Shown piece after piece: positions 14,531-26,533 of a DNA stretch of 64,000 bases (the first letter of the stretch is position 1; each line of letters begins with the position of its first letter). The stretch covers positions 62,001 through 126,000 of the forward strand of contig JAVTVJ010001754.1 of assembly GCA_034509425.1 (NCBI GenBank), read 5' to 3'. The position numbers and the translations under genes are program-made. The DNA is from Eopsaltria australis (taxonomy: Eukaryota > Chordata > Aves > Passeriformes > Petroicidae). The notes beneath the pieces were generated by a model, which worked only from the letters and a program-made list of their open reading frames with translations, made no database searches and was not told the origin of the DNA.

Positions 14531-17500
14531 CTGCAGGGAGAGCACACTGTGTTCAGGATGGAAATCACACACTGGGCATTTGAGACCGTGTAAACTGTAA
14601 AATCAGACTGCTGCGCCTTGCTGCTCGGACTGGGCTGTTTGTTATCATGGTGCTGAGCACAAAGGTTGGGCAGCTGTAAGAATGATCCACCAGAGCTGCC
14701 TCTTGTGAAAGGCCCTGGTGATTCAGGACTTGCTCTCTGCAAACTGCCCCTCCTCTAAAGTGGGGTGCCCCTGCTTGTTGAATGCAAAACATCTCACCAT
14801 GGGAAACCAAGTTGAAATCTTACATATATAATTTACCCCGAAGCTACTCTTCTGACAAAATCCTTCTGAACATTTGATTTACCATATTTAAACCCACCAT
14901 CACGGAGTTACCATAAAGAACAGCTGAGGACAAGGGCCTGGGATTAGCCCCTCTCCTGCTTGCAGGGTTATTCCCCCAAAGGCCAGGCTTGAGGCTGCAG
15001 TGTAACATGGTGTTTGCTGTTGCTTCTATTTTTATTTGTCATATTCCATATTCCTAGTAACAGGGTTGCCACTCTGGTCACCTTTTAGGGGAAAAACTAT
15101 GAAGAAATTTTTGGAGAGGCTGGTAAGTGCTGCAGAGACAACTAATTACACCTGTCCTCATATCTCTTAATTTAATATGAAGGACTTTGTGGGCAGCCTG
15201 ACTGCAGTACGTAAGGAAAGGGCTGTCTCCCACACCTTCTAGGATCAGGGTATCAGATCTTGGCATAAGGACCACATTTTCAAAAAGCATTGGATATACC
15301 TCTGGTCCCCAACAAGCTGCCTGCAATGGTGCTGATTAACATTGCCTTTGGGCGTCCAAAGCTCAACTTAAACATCAAACATTTACTCCAGAAAAAAAGT
15401 CAGACATAAAAATGTTTCAGTTGTTTTTCGTGTATGAGCATTCCAATGAAGCAATTCAGCAATTCACACTGATAGCATTTAGGATTTTGATTTTAGACAG
15501 CAAAATAAAATATTCTAATAAAGCAGTATAGTTCAAATCAACTTCAGTGAATTAATATCTACTTATAGAAGTCACAGTCAGCAAATAATTCTATTTCTCA
15601 ATAAAAGGCAAGAAGAGAGCACGTGAGTGAATAAAATGATGCTTTTAGAGAAAGCACAGAAGCAGAGTTCACAGAGGACGTGCTTTGTTGCTATCTAAAT
15701 TTCACTTGATCCTGAAGTTCTGACAACTGAAGAGCAGAGGGACAGGAACTAGAAGAATTCCTGGGATTCTGTAGGATTCTGGCTGTCATAAAAACTATTT
15801 TCATTGTCTGCCCCTACATTTTTGTATTTTATAGTGGAGCTTCTACCCAGACTCCTGATATGTGTAAAGAGACAGACACGGCAGGAAAACTTAGCCATGA
15901 ATACTTTGCAGGGACCACTTAGTCCTTCCTGAAAGGTCAGGCTACATAATCTAAGGGATATTTTAATTCTGTAATTCTCATATTTCAATGAATAAAAATT
16001 GATTCATCTGTTCTACTTCTGTAATATAGTCTAGGAAATATTGTCTGGAAATCCAGAAACACTGTCCTGCTAATACAGCAGTTTCATCATCGGTTGTCTT
16101 TTCTAGGATGACTCCTCTCATACAAAATTGGATGGCTGTTGGTAATCCTGATTCAAACCTCTGTGCTCTCTTTGAAATGCATTACCTTTGACAATAAACT
16201 GCTCATTAGCTTGACAAGAATGCATGAAGAGCAAGGTAATTGATCTGCTGTTCCTCAGATCATCGTCATAGTACTATGTGTTTAGAAACGATCCAATTTG
16301 CTCCTCTCCTGGTGCAGACAGGAAGATTAATTTCTTTTCTATTTATACAAACAGAAGACAGCATTAATTGCTCTGGCTGGGTGCAGCTTTCTACATTATC
16401 TTTCTCATCTGCCTGGTCTAAAATCTTAGCACATTAAAATCACTTCAGTTTTCTCTTCACAGCTGGTCCTTGCTGCCACTGCTGACATGTGTCGCGTTTA
16501 TCGAGATGACTTCTCTGCAGACCTGCCATCACTCTCATCTCTGGTTTAGAGAGTCCCACCTCTCTCTGCTATTGTTCTTCACTTTGCTGAAGGGGAAACA
16601 TCTGCTGTTTCCCCACCCCTACTTGTCATTTCTTTTCCCTCTACAATACCTGAGTATGTGGACATTATACTGACTGATGTCTTTTGTGATGTCTGAACCA
16701 TAAAGAAGATAAACATCTCAAACTGCCAAGAGATTTTTAAACATAAATCTTTCTGAAATTTAATCCCACAGTTTTAGTGCAATTTGGAAACCACTTTAGG
16801 ACCTCTCTCTCCTGTCACAAAGCTTTCCTCAACCTCTTTGCCACTGGAAATATCACTGTACCTGTACATTTCTCATATGCCATGAAGAAGTGATGACCAA
16901 GAGAATCTCTGTTTCTTATTGATTGATTTTACATGCTCAGCTGTTCTTCATGTCATCTTTGACAAGTGTGCCTTCTGTAAGTGACTGCTGCTTGTTGTGC
17001 TGATAGTCTTTGAGATGAAACATGACATCAGATTGGGAAGGAGAGTTTAGCCAGAAATACACTTCTGTACAGGCTCTTTCGCCTCTAAATGTACTGAATC
17101 TCCTGTTTTCTCCAGTACAACTACTAAATCTGTTTTATACAGAAACATGTATTAATGCCAACATTTACTCTTTACTAATTTATCTATCTTCTTAACATTA
17201 GATCATTAATCATAGGAATAAACAGATTTTTTTTTTCATTTGTTCTTGTTAAACTTTGGTTCTTTTATAGCACCTTTTTTATACTCTCCACTGCAGTTTT
17301 ATGAGGTTGCATGGAGGCAAGATGGTCACAGGAACAGGTGCACAATGACCGAGACAGTCTTCTTCATAACACATATCAGACCTCTACTCATCCAGCCATT
17401 CCCTGGGAAGTGGTACCTGGTGCAGATTCCCTTTCCCTGCTGAAGAAATCAGTTACTTCCATGGTTCCCAAGCTTTCTAATCTAACAGTGTCCTGTCAGT

Positions 17501-19516
17501 TTTCAGAAAGTCTCATGGACAAGAATCACCTGTATTATTGGACTTCTAATTGAAAAATGCACTAAACATTGCTTTCTAGTTAGTTGGACAAGTCAGCAGT
17601 GGCTGGCTGAGCATGGACATTGGTGCTACATTTACACTTACCCACCTTAACTTCCACAGCCAAGACGTGTCAGACACATAATACACTGGACGTTTATGAT
17701 TGCATGTAGCATATTTTTTTCACAAGACAAGAATTCTTTGTAAAGTAGGTGGCAAATAAAACCCAAGAAATGCAGAAATCTTTGCTTAAGTAAGCAGGCT
17801 TTTGCCTGTGGGTTGGGGACTTTGCAAATGACCATATTCTGACATGACTGGACACTGGAAGAAAAGATTACAAACATTAGTTGGACACACCACACAAGAA
17901 AATTCTTATAGTGGGTGGTTTCCAAGAAAATGAGAAAGATGGGACATGCTCCCATTCCTGCATTCCCAGCAGAGAAATCTTCCTTCTTTGTTCTCCTTTT
18001 GTGTCCTCTCCTATTGCCTCCTCCTCTTCCTGTCCCTTTCCCACTTTAGCAGTTTCTCCTGTTTTTGAGTCACCAAATTTTGATTTAGGTCAGGAACTGG
18101 GGTGCTGTGACTTTTCTTTTACAAAAAGCCCTATCCCAGCCTTCCCTTTCCCTTCCTTCTGCAGCTCCAAAACCACTCGTAGCCACTCCTTCCCTGTTTC
18201 TGAGCCTCCAAAGAAACAGATGGCTGCTGGGAAGGATGTGTCTTTTAATGCATTTGAAGGAGTAGAATTCCATAAAAACCAGGAAGTCACTCTCTAAATC
18301 ATACAGTGTCCTTGTGCAAAATAGTTATTTGATGTGGGGCCACTCCCAGAGATGGAGTGACATGCAGGCTCTGCTGGGACTCATAAAATTGGACACACAG
18401 AGAGGCTATAAACTGCTTAGCTGGTGCACTTGGACAGGACATCTCTGCCAGAGCTGCACATGCCAGAAGGGGAATCAGGAGGAATGGGAAAATATTAATC
18501 ACTTCCAAGCCAGTATTATGTAGGATTTGGGAAGAAAAGATAGGAGGAAAATACAAACACTTCTCTTTTCATCTGTGCACAAATAATGGCCTCAGAAATG
18601 ATTGGAGTGGCTCTGTGTGAGTGGCCCCACGGCATAGCCCTGCTGGGATGTCTGTGAGGCAGCTGCTCCGCACAGACCAGACTGAGCGGGTCTGGAAACA
18701 CTGCTCCAGCACTCACTGCAATTGTTTGTGGCAAAGATGGGATTTTAGCAGCTGCCAGGGGAAAAAACGCAATTTTAGGGTGGATGGCAACAACTGTTAA
18801 TAATTCCTGATTTTACTCCCACTAGACAATCAAATGAGAATGAGCTTTCTGCCACTAAGTGGGTCTTCACCGACAGCAGAGCTACTGCACAAATCCTTTG
18901 TGTTGAAAAGCTCATGATACCTCATTATGGTTTTCTTTTATTTGTGCTCCACTTCTGTGTAACATTGCTGAATATGATGGCTTTCTGCTATTACAGGAAA
19001 ATCTGTCTCAGGATTGTGGTTAGTTTTGGGACTCTCTCCCAGCACCCACCTCTCTGGACTGACTCACCAAACAAGGTGGGCAAATTTTATTCCAGAGGGA
19101 CCAAATCTAAATCCTGGGGACAAAAGGAGCAGACTGAGGGCTCTTTTAGTCTGAAATTTCTCTGCTGAGACTTCTATAAGCAAGGATGAATTTAAAGTTG
19201 AGAGCAATGGATAAATAAATTATGGAGGCTCCCAACAGACAAGCCCTCTGTGAGTTATGAGGCATCTGCAGGGAAATAATGCCTCTTCTCATTTCTTCCT
19301 ACTCAAGTCCATTTAACACACTGCTGCGAAAGCTATCTGCCTTGGCAGCTATTCTGCAACTCATTAAGAGTCCTTGATCTGTTCATACCCATAAAGAAAG
19401 AGGGGTTTTTATGTTATAGTATTGCAGGTCCTTAATGCCTCTAGTCCAGAAAAACAAAAGGAACAAAAGGAACAAAAATTCTAGGCACATATTAAAAACT
19501 ATTAAGATGAGTATGT

Positions 19517-21129
19517 TGTAGTGGTTTCAGTTCGCCTATTCAGGTTTGTGGCTAAATGCCAGCACACTTACCTAAATTTACTTGATAGCTTGTTGTGAGA
19601 TAAGGATTAGGAGTAGGCAAAGCAGGCTCAAACTTTATAAAGTACAAAGAAGTTTTATTAATATATCTAAGACAAAGGGAAAAAGAAAAAAAAAACCCCA
19701 AGAAAAACCAGAACAAACTCCCCAGACCACCCCTCCTTCCCCACCTCTCCATTTCATTCTCCCTGACAACATACAAAAGACAACACTTCGACCTCCAGTC
19801 AGTTTACCACCTCAGAAACAGCTCTTGTTCCAGTTCATTTAGGGAGAGAAGTTTCTTTTGCTTACACCATGGATCTTCTGTAAGAAAAATACAGTTTTTA
19901 TGGGTCTTCTGCTCACCATTAACCGCCGCCCGGAGCAAAGTCCAGCTTAATGGTGGATCTCTCTCACACCAGTAGCCTTCCCACAGCCACTATGGTGGGT
20001 TATGAACAGTCCACAGGGTACCTGTTTTAAGGATGCCCAGTTCAATTGCAGCAACAAAGAAAATCCTTCTTCTGTGCTTAGCAGCACAGGTTCTCCTGAC
20101 AACTCAGGTTCTCTAGCATTCTCCCCGGGACCAGGGCTCTGGGTCACAGCCTCTCCTCTCTCTTGGTTCTAGTTTCTCATCAGGCTGTACTTTTTCAACA
20201 CTTACTTGTCTGTACTTAGGTAATTCAGTTCATTGGCTGCAATAAGAACCTCACATCCCCCTTTGGACTATATCTTTATATATTACAGAGAATTTATTAG
20301 CTCAGTCCCCAACCATGGTTCTCTAAAAGAGTTTTCAGCTTCACTCTTGAAGCAACTTCCCATGCACCTCTTTGTAAGTATCAGTTCTGCTTTCCTCACT
20401 GACTGTAAAGTCTCTGCGCTGCACTATGTAGATGTCTTCACTCGTTCCTCTCTATGCGAGGAAGGATGGGTGTCTGTGAGTTTAGTCCAGGCATGGAGAG
20501 AGTTAATCTCTGTCTCTCTCTCTCTCCGGCAGTGTGAGGATCACGTGCTCTTTGCCAGGCTGTTTGAACAGGTCCGAGCTGGATGCCAGACGCTCTCAAG
20601 AGTCTTTGCTTGACTCTGCCAAGCTGGCTCGGCCTGGCAGGGCCATCTGGGCCCGGGGTGACAGGGCAGGGCCTGGCCCGAGCTGGATGGAGTCCGGCCT
20701 GGTCCTTGCCTGGCCCGGCTCTCCCTCTTGTGTAGCTGACACACCGGCTGAGCTGTATCTGCTGAAAATTCCAATCGTTTCCTCCCCCATGCCTGCCTGG
20801 CTGCAGCGGCACGGCTGCCATAAAACCTCCCTTCCCCCCCCCCCCATCCCTCCTTTGGAAGGAGGTGGGGGGGGCCTTACCCGCGAGAGAAGCAGGAGCT
20901 GCTCCTCTCTGCACAGCAGCAGCAGGTCCAAAGAGGAAGAGCTTCAGAGAGTCTCTGCTTATATATGGTTTTTTCCTCGAAGGCGGATCAACTTTTTAAT
21001 TGGTTTACCTACCTATCAATCCTTAAAACTACCTGATTATTGGCTCTCTCTCGCAGGAAGGAAGTTGTATTCCTTCCTGCAGCACAGATCACTTCCTAGA
21101 TTTTGACCCCTCTGGCCTAACCCAGGACA
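19517..21129 (-). mobile_element. Solo 1.6-kb LTR (class II-like), sense to RELN
   Basis: 1613 bp; on the minus strand it begins TGTCCTGGG and ends CCACTACA. It is flanked by a perfect 6-bp duplication GTATGT (19511-19516, 21130-21135). On the minus strand a TATATAAG box lies at about 20959-20966, a GTAAGG donor-like site at 20875-20880 and AATAAA at 19654-19659. The 6-bp duplication fits class II (ERVK-like) elements. The 126-190-codon frames in its GC-rich part are overlapping chance frames on both strands. Confidence 0.93.
20875..20966 (-). promoter_or_regulatory. Candidate LTR promoter and splice donor, sense to RELN
   Basis: On the minus strand a TATATAAG box (about 20959-20966) is followed about 80 bp later by CGGGTAAGG (donor at 20880). 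The same pair occurs in the LTR at 33933, so it is a family trait. Activity is inferred only. Confidence 0.45.
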
Positions 21130-22319
21130 GTATGTACAAAATAAAAATATCCATAAAATTCTGTAAACTACAGCATTTTTACATAAGATGTTTAAACTAT
21201 GAAAGACTTGCACAGATGGAAAGTTGTGAGTCCTTAATAAACAGGAAAATGAAGTAAAATGTCACAGAACAAATGCATTAACTAACAAATGCAGGTAAGT
21301 GCTAAAATGCTCTTCAAGGATTTATTTCAACAAGATAAACTAACCCAGTAAAATATTTCTGTGTCTTGTATGAATTAAAACAATAAAGTTAGTTATATTT
21401 ATGAAATAGAATTGAAAGAAATAGAAAACTCAGAAGTGATCATTTTTCATCAACTCTTCCCTTGTTTTTTGAACCAGTGCATGTGTTGGGTCTCTGCAAT
21501 CACTTGGCAGAGAATGCGGGAGCAGAGGGAGAGATGATGTCTGAGAGCTCTCCCTCTATGGTCACAGTTCATAAAGCTGCTACCTGACCTAAGTTGCACT
21601 TGCCTTATTATGCATGGGATGGTTGAGATTCTTCAATAGCATCCACTGGTTAAAGAATGATAGGAATCTCCAAACCCCAAAAACCCCAGCAACTGGGAGT
21701 TGCCGTATAGAACTGAGAAGTGTTTTCCTTCTTATACAAAATTTTTGAAGAAGTGTGCCTTCCACAAAAAAAGGAAGAAAAAAAATCCAACCTCAAACAT
21801 TTTCATCACATGGAAATTAGACAGAGGTATTTAATTCCAGTTGGGGTTTTGGGGGGTGGGGGGGGGGGGAATTTCTTAATGTTTTTTAAACAATTTGGAA
21901 ATACTTCATTTCAGTTTGAAAGGAATTTTTACTATTGTTCACTTCACCAAAAACTTATAAAACATGAAATTTAAAAAAAATTGAAACAACAAAGTCTAAT
22001 TATTGAAATTCTTCTCCTTTTTGATGAAAAGCTGTGTTTTCAGGAAACCAAAATCTTCATTCATAAATATTAACTGAGCTCAGCTCTAGTCCTTCTATTT
22101 TTGGATTAGTTAAAAAATTGAAATCAACTAGAATTTGTCACCCACTTCAATGTGCTTAGAATTTCTCAGTCGCTCATTAATAAATTAATTAATAAACCAA
22201 AATATTTAGATCCTAAAGAAGCAAACCCACACTTTAGCTTATACTTCACTTTATTCAATAAATATAATGTTTTCATTTGCTCAAATGCATATAAAGGAGT
22301 GCAGAAGTCTGAAACTCAC

Positions 22320-22398
22320 CACATGGTAGGATTCAATTCTTGCTGATGGTAAGAATCAAAGTCATCTAGTAGGATAATGCTGTCACTGTGCATTTCAG
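22320..22398 (-). CDS. RELN: RELN coding exon, acidic DDFDSYH segment
   Basis: A 79-nt exon on the minus strand with acceptor TTTGCAG and donor GTGAGT. It completes a GCT codon from the previous exon and translates to [19 protein letters not shown] followed by QELNPTM, ending with TG that joins a G in the next exon to give Trp. This is the reelin segment after the reeler domain; the [12 protein letters not shown] motif is highly characteristic. The exon lies only 224 bp downstream (in gene direction) of the end of an antisense provirus beginning at 22623. Splice sites look intact. Identification rests on the motif, the phase match on both sides and its order. Confidence 0.96.
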
Positions 22399-22622
22399 CT
22401 GCAAATAAAAGAAAGCAGTATATAAAAAAAGATCCAGGGCAATCATCCTGTGCTTTCTAAATACTGCCTTACCTAGAGTTAAACTAATGCATTGTAAAAT
22501 GCATTTTATATTTCTAAAAATCTGCTTTTTAGGTTATACTACTTATGAAAGCCAGGGTTTCTTAGTTACAGGGTTTTTTGCTTACCATGGATCATAGTAC
22601 CACAAAAGATTAAGAAGTGCCT

Positions 22623-23293
22623 TGTAAGAGTCTGGACAGAAATCCCTCATCTGCCTCACGACCATCTACAGAAGCAGGGGCTGAGAACCCAAAGACCCTA
22701 AAATGGGAAAAAGGACTTTTGCACAATGAAGTCCGGCCAGATCCTGGTGGGGTGCCTGCCAGGTGCAGAGGTGTGCTGCAGAGGTGTGCTGACACATGCC
22801 TGTGAAGACCGTGCCGCTCAGCTACCGGGGCGGAAAGGACCGCACAAGGACTATATGTTTTGTACAGCTGCACCTGCACCCTGAAACAATGGGCCTTACT
22901 CCCCCACCTCCTGGCCATTTGTCCCTTGTCTCTGGAAGGATTGCCTCATCTCTTGGTTACCTGCCCCTCGCTTTCGAAAAGACTATAAAGAGACTCTCAA
23001 AAAGTACCCCTACAAGATCTCCCTACGGACGAGACGGAATCCATCAGATCCGGACAACGAGGATGTCGTTGTGCTGTGGTAGCTATTAACCCCTTTCTTT
23101 CTCCACCCCCCCCCCCCCAACACCATATCTCTCTCTCTCTCTCTCCTCTATTGCATAATCATGTTGTTGGCACTCAATAAAGGTGCTTTTTATTTTAATT
23201 AAAGCAAAAAATATTTGTCCCTGTTTTCTTTTCCACTTGGAGATTCAAGTAACGAACCATCACGACCCCCGCTTCTGCTAGCGGATTGTGACA
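22623..23293 (+). repeat. 5' LTR of the antisense provirus
   Basis: 671 bp, begins TGTAAGAG and ends TGTGACA. A TATA-like TATAAA at 22984-22989 and a polyadenylation signal AATAAA at 23176-23181 set the plus-strand direction. Between them is a C run and a (TC)n tract. The same sequence returns at 28361-29024. Short open frames inside it recur in both copies only because the LTR is duplicated. Confidence 0.95.
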
Positions 23294-23298
23294 TTAAT

Positions 23299-23316
23299 TG
23301 GCATCACGGACAGGAT
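23299..23316 (+). promoter_or_regulatory. Retroviral primer binding site, possibly Ser-tRNA type
   Basis: TGGCATCACGGACAGGAT starts five bases after the LTR end. Its complement would end a tRNA with discriminator base G before CCA and a T-arm ending like serine tRNAs, so a Ser-type primer is plausible. I could not match it exactly to a remembered tRNA, so the amino-acid assignment is an inference. Confidence 0.6.
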
Positions 23317-23764
23317 TCTGAGGCAGAAGGGGCTGCAAGGTTTCTGTGTAGTCTGTAATAGGGGAACGACGTTTTGCTCCAGCCACACCTAGCCCGACAC
23401 TCCAAAAGGGTGAGCGGTGTCTAGAAAGCAAGGGGGGCATCTTGAATTTCCTGCAAACTGCACATGCCTAGGTGAAAAGCACCCCTATACTCTGTTGAGG
23501 GCTCTGTCTTCAGAATTTCACAAAAGAATCTCTTGGTGCAAAAGGGGGAGCGTTGTGTTTCTTTTTAAAAGATGGGTGTGTAGGGAGTTTGGTCTACTTG
23601 GTGTAAGAAGAGACAACAGTTAGTAACTAAGCAGGGCCTCCAAGTAGATTTAGTCTCTTTACCCACTTTAGGGAAGAGAAGGGAGACACAGTCCAGTTCT
23701 CTGGATTGTGGATGCAACTAAGTTTTTACCTCCCTGAAGCGGTTTTCACTATCCCTTCAAAAAC

Positions 23765-24613
23765 ATGACCTCGAACACTAGAACAAAAGACACAGCTGCA
23801 TTTTATGCCTTGTTAGCAAAACACAATGCCAGATCCTCTCCAGGAGGGGAAGAGTGGGCACAAAACAACTGGTTCAATTTAGAAAATGTGATTGATAGAA
23901 TTTACTCTTTGCAACATGGGTCAAAATTCAAACTTGGCTGAGATAAAGCTGTAATTTGCTCTGTCCTAGGAGCATGTCTTACATCGGCTATAGATCACCG
24001 CTTTAAGCGGTGCAGTGAACAAGAAGAAATAATAGACTCTCTCCAAAACCTAGTGGAAATTTTGCAGAAACAATTAGAGGAGGAAAGGAGTTATATTCTC
24101 TTGTTACAAGATGTTTTGAGAGAGAAACACCTTAAAAATTCAAGGAACACCGATCCACCACAAGACACAAAGAAAAAGGAATCACTTTACCCCCACAAAG
24201 AATTCAAGCAAGTAAAAAATTGTGGGGAAAACTGCTGTCCTCCTATGACGCCTTTAATTAAAACAGAATATGTCGTCCAAGTGTCACTCATCGGAGGAGA
24301 CCAAATTCATTTAACTGAACAGGAGGCCAGTGGATACTGGGGACATGGTGTTTTCTTAACAACAGGAGACAAACATAATACCTCGTCCCCAACTCAGCAT
24401 GCAACTTACTGGGCTGGGGGACTCAATCCTCTAGAAAGGGGAGACCCTTTAGCTATAATTAGTACCCCTGATCAACTTCTAAAAAACGTTCACAACGCCA
24501 CTTGTCTGCAAATGATACATGAAAAGAAGTTGATTCCTGGATATGAATCCCCTATGCAACTGCTTGTGAAACCTGAAATTATGACCTCTTTAATTCGGGG
24601 TCCCCCAGAATGA
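23765..24613 (+). pseudogene. gag: gag remnant with internal stop
   Basis: An ATG at 23765 opens a frame that is interrupted by an in-frame TGA at 23939-23941 and then continues to the stop at 24611-24613, about 283 codons in all. The longest open part runs from 24053. It has a Glu/Gln/Leu-rich, probably coiled-coil segment (LQKQLEEERSYILLLQD) and then a region with conserved-looking Trp, Gly and Pro residues. The start at 23765 is chosen because it is the first ATG behind a leader of about 450 bp and shares the frame. Assignment as gag rests on its position after the primer site and its general character. No zinc-knuckle was seen. Confidence 0.7.
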
Positions 24614-24958
24614 CTCAAACCCATAGCGATTGTCTTACAGAAAACTATAGCCGCTGTGGGCCCTGTAGAGAAGCTGGAAAGATTCCTTGAAAACCCGACA
24701 GATCAAACTGGATCTACTGATTCCGGGAATGCCCCAAATACTACACCCTCTCAGCTGTCGGGTTCACACTAGAATTCACCTGCCAGTGATCACAAAGTTT
24801 ATATATGTAGTGAGGTTGCAGAAGATCTGATTAATAACAATAGAAAATGTGGACCTGTAAAAACCCCAGAAGAGAAATCAGAGAAAACACTGGGTAGCAG
24901 GTAGATTGGGGTCCCTCATAGCAAAAACCCAGACAACAGAAAACCCAGTGGACCCCCC
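24614..24958 (+). other. Degenerate gag-pol junction
   Basis: About 345 bp between the gag stop and the open pol fragment. It carries stops in all frames I followed and no protease Asp-Thr/Ser-Gly motif. It is probably the remains of the gag end and of a region collapsed by deletion. Confidence 0.5.
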
Positions 24959-26044
24959 TTGCTTTCTCAAAGTCTAGGCAGTGAGCCTAAGCAACCCCTC
25001 CCTCAGAGCCTGGGAAGTGAGCCAAAGCAGCCTTTCCTTCAAAGTCCAGGCAATGACCCAAAACACCTTTGTCCTCAAAACCAGGTAAACTGGTTTTTGG
25101 GAATTTGGTGGAAGGATATCCCACCTGAAACCTTAACCTTTTTAGATCAGATTAAAATGCCTGAATCTAGGAAAGATCTCCAACATGCTTTAGGGTTATT
25201 GGTGTTCTGGAGAAAACGCATCCCTGATTTTTCCATAATTGCCAGACCTCTTTATAACTTGCTGAGAAAAGGGGTGAGATGGGAATGGGATACTTCTCAA
25301 GAAGAAGCCTTACAATTACTGATTTTTGAAGCAACAGCTCACCAAGCCCTAGGCCCTATTCACCCTACAGATCCTTTCCAAGTGGAATGGAGATTTGCTT
25401 CCTCAGGGCTGTCAGTACACCTCTGGCAGCGAGGCCCAGAGGGTCCAACAAGGCTTGTTGGTTTTCATTCCCATGGCTTCAGAGATGCTGAAAAAAGACA
25501 CACTATCTGGGTAAAGGGGCTGTTCGTGGTTAGCTTAGCCCTCATTGAAGTGGAGGAAATTACACGACAACAACAAATTGTTTTAAGACACCCTTTCAAA
25601 GTCATTAAAGCAGTCTCTACCGGGACCCCCCCACCTGACGGGGTGGCCCAGAGGGCCTCCGTTAGAAAGTGGTGTGCTCAGATTGAACATTATTGTAACA
25701 CTTTCTCAATAACTGAAGGAGCTGTAAAAAACCTGGCAATACAAGAAAGCTTCAGTAGCAGCCAAGACAAACCTGCCTCAGTTATTAAGGTAGCCCTCCA
25801 CACTTCCTCCAGTGAAACAGAGGGGGAAGGCAATGCCCAAGTTGGCGAGCTGATAGCTGTTTGGAGTGTTTTCCAATGTGAAGTACAGAATATCTTTCTT
25901 GTTTGTATCTATACTTGTTTCTATGCTGTGTTTAAGGAATGGACTGAGTGGCTTTCTTTTTGGCAGCAAAATGCATGGACAGTCTCTGATGCCCTAGGGA
26001 AGGAGTATCAGATAAATACACGCTGGATAATTCCATCATTTTAA
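24959..26044 (+). pseudogene. pol: pol remnant: RT thumb/connection and degraded RNase H
   Basis: An open frame of 361 codons. After the proline repeats it enters directly into an RT thumb/connection region (FLGIWW, then HALGLLVFWRKRIPDFS and ARPLYNLLRKG, residues about 45-110), without the fingers, the palm or a YxDD motif. A RNase H-like region follows (residues about 275-345). The stretch HTSSSE and the later CIYTCFYAV stand where acidic catalytic residues would be expected, and none is there; the Glu in AQVGEL is present. No integrase follows. The frame is therefore open but enzymatically dead. Codon 24959 is not a natural start; the frame is a fragment. Confidence 0.8.
24968..25075 (+). 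repeat. 36-nt tandem repeat, three copies, in frame
   Basis: Three imperfect 36-nt units (24968-25003, 25004-25039, 25040-25075), each coding for 12 residues of the type QSLGSEPKQPLP. The copies keep the reading frame of the downstream pol fragment. They resemble proline-rich linker repeats. Confidence 0.85.
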
Positions 26045-26135
26045 CCTTTTCTGCCCCTTGGTGGCAGGCTCTGTTGTGTTTACTTTTCACAGGGGAACTC
26101 CGAGGGACATGAAGAATTTATAGATTTAAAATAAA

Positions 26136-26475
26136 TGCCATAGCAAAGCCCATACTGAATGCAGCAGTCACATACCATGGTATATCCACCCTACTTGTGT
26201 TGGACAAGAATAATGTTTTCCCTCCCTTTATGGTAACACGAGGTGATGATGTTATAATACAATGTAAATTAATTGCTGAACTTTTTGCTAAACTTAACTG
26301 TTGTACAATTTTCCCAAAAATCATGTGTGGTAAAAACAATACAAGATACTGGGGGGGACTTGATGTCGTAATACCTATCACCCAACCACCGGTTCTGCTA
26401 AGTCTGAAAATTTTTGAAATTGGACCAAATATAATCAGGACCACGTATGGTTTCTTAAACAAGTTAAATTGCTAA
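26136..26475 (+). pseudogene. env: env surface-region remnant
   Basis: A frame reading from about 26136 to a stop at 26473-26475 with two closely spaced Cys (LNCCTIF) and several Gly/Pro-rich turns. It lies just before and in a different frame from the open transmembrane part (26468 on). I interpret it as the end of the env surface subunit, separated by a frameshift near 26461-26475. Most of the surface subunit is missing. Confidence 0.5.
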
Positions 26476-26533
26476 TGCACAGAAATTCAGCCAGCTTGTT
26501 CATATTTTAACACAAAGAGACATAACCGGTGTT

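Larger units (their letters stand above)
14531..22319 (-). other. RELN: RELN intron, 7.8 kb
   Basis: Intron between the exons at 22320-22398 and 14434-14530. It holds a 1613-bp solo LTR (19517-21129) in the same orientation as RELN; the rest is unannotated AT-rich sequence in which I see no other gene or RNA. Confidence 0.9.

Noticed and set aside
14293..14810. Several open frames of 71-111 codons around the RELN exon
   Set aside because: Only 14434-14530 on the minus strand is supported by splice sites and reelin similarity; the rest is read-through into intron or wrong-strand shadow.
17881..18297. 138-codon Ser/Pro-rich frame
   Set aside because: It lies in a pyrimidine-rich tract, which explains the composition and the lack of stops; no domain seen.
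20438..21106. Open frames of 111-190 codons on both strands in a GC-rich block
   Set aside because: They overlap each other inside an LTR and are not shared as intact frames with the related LTR at 33933, so they are chance frames.
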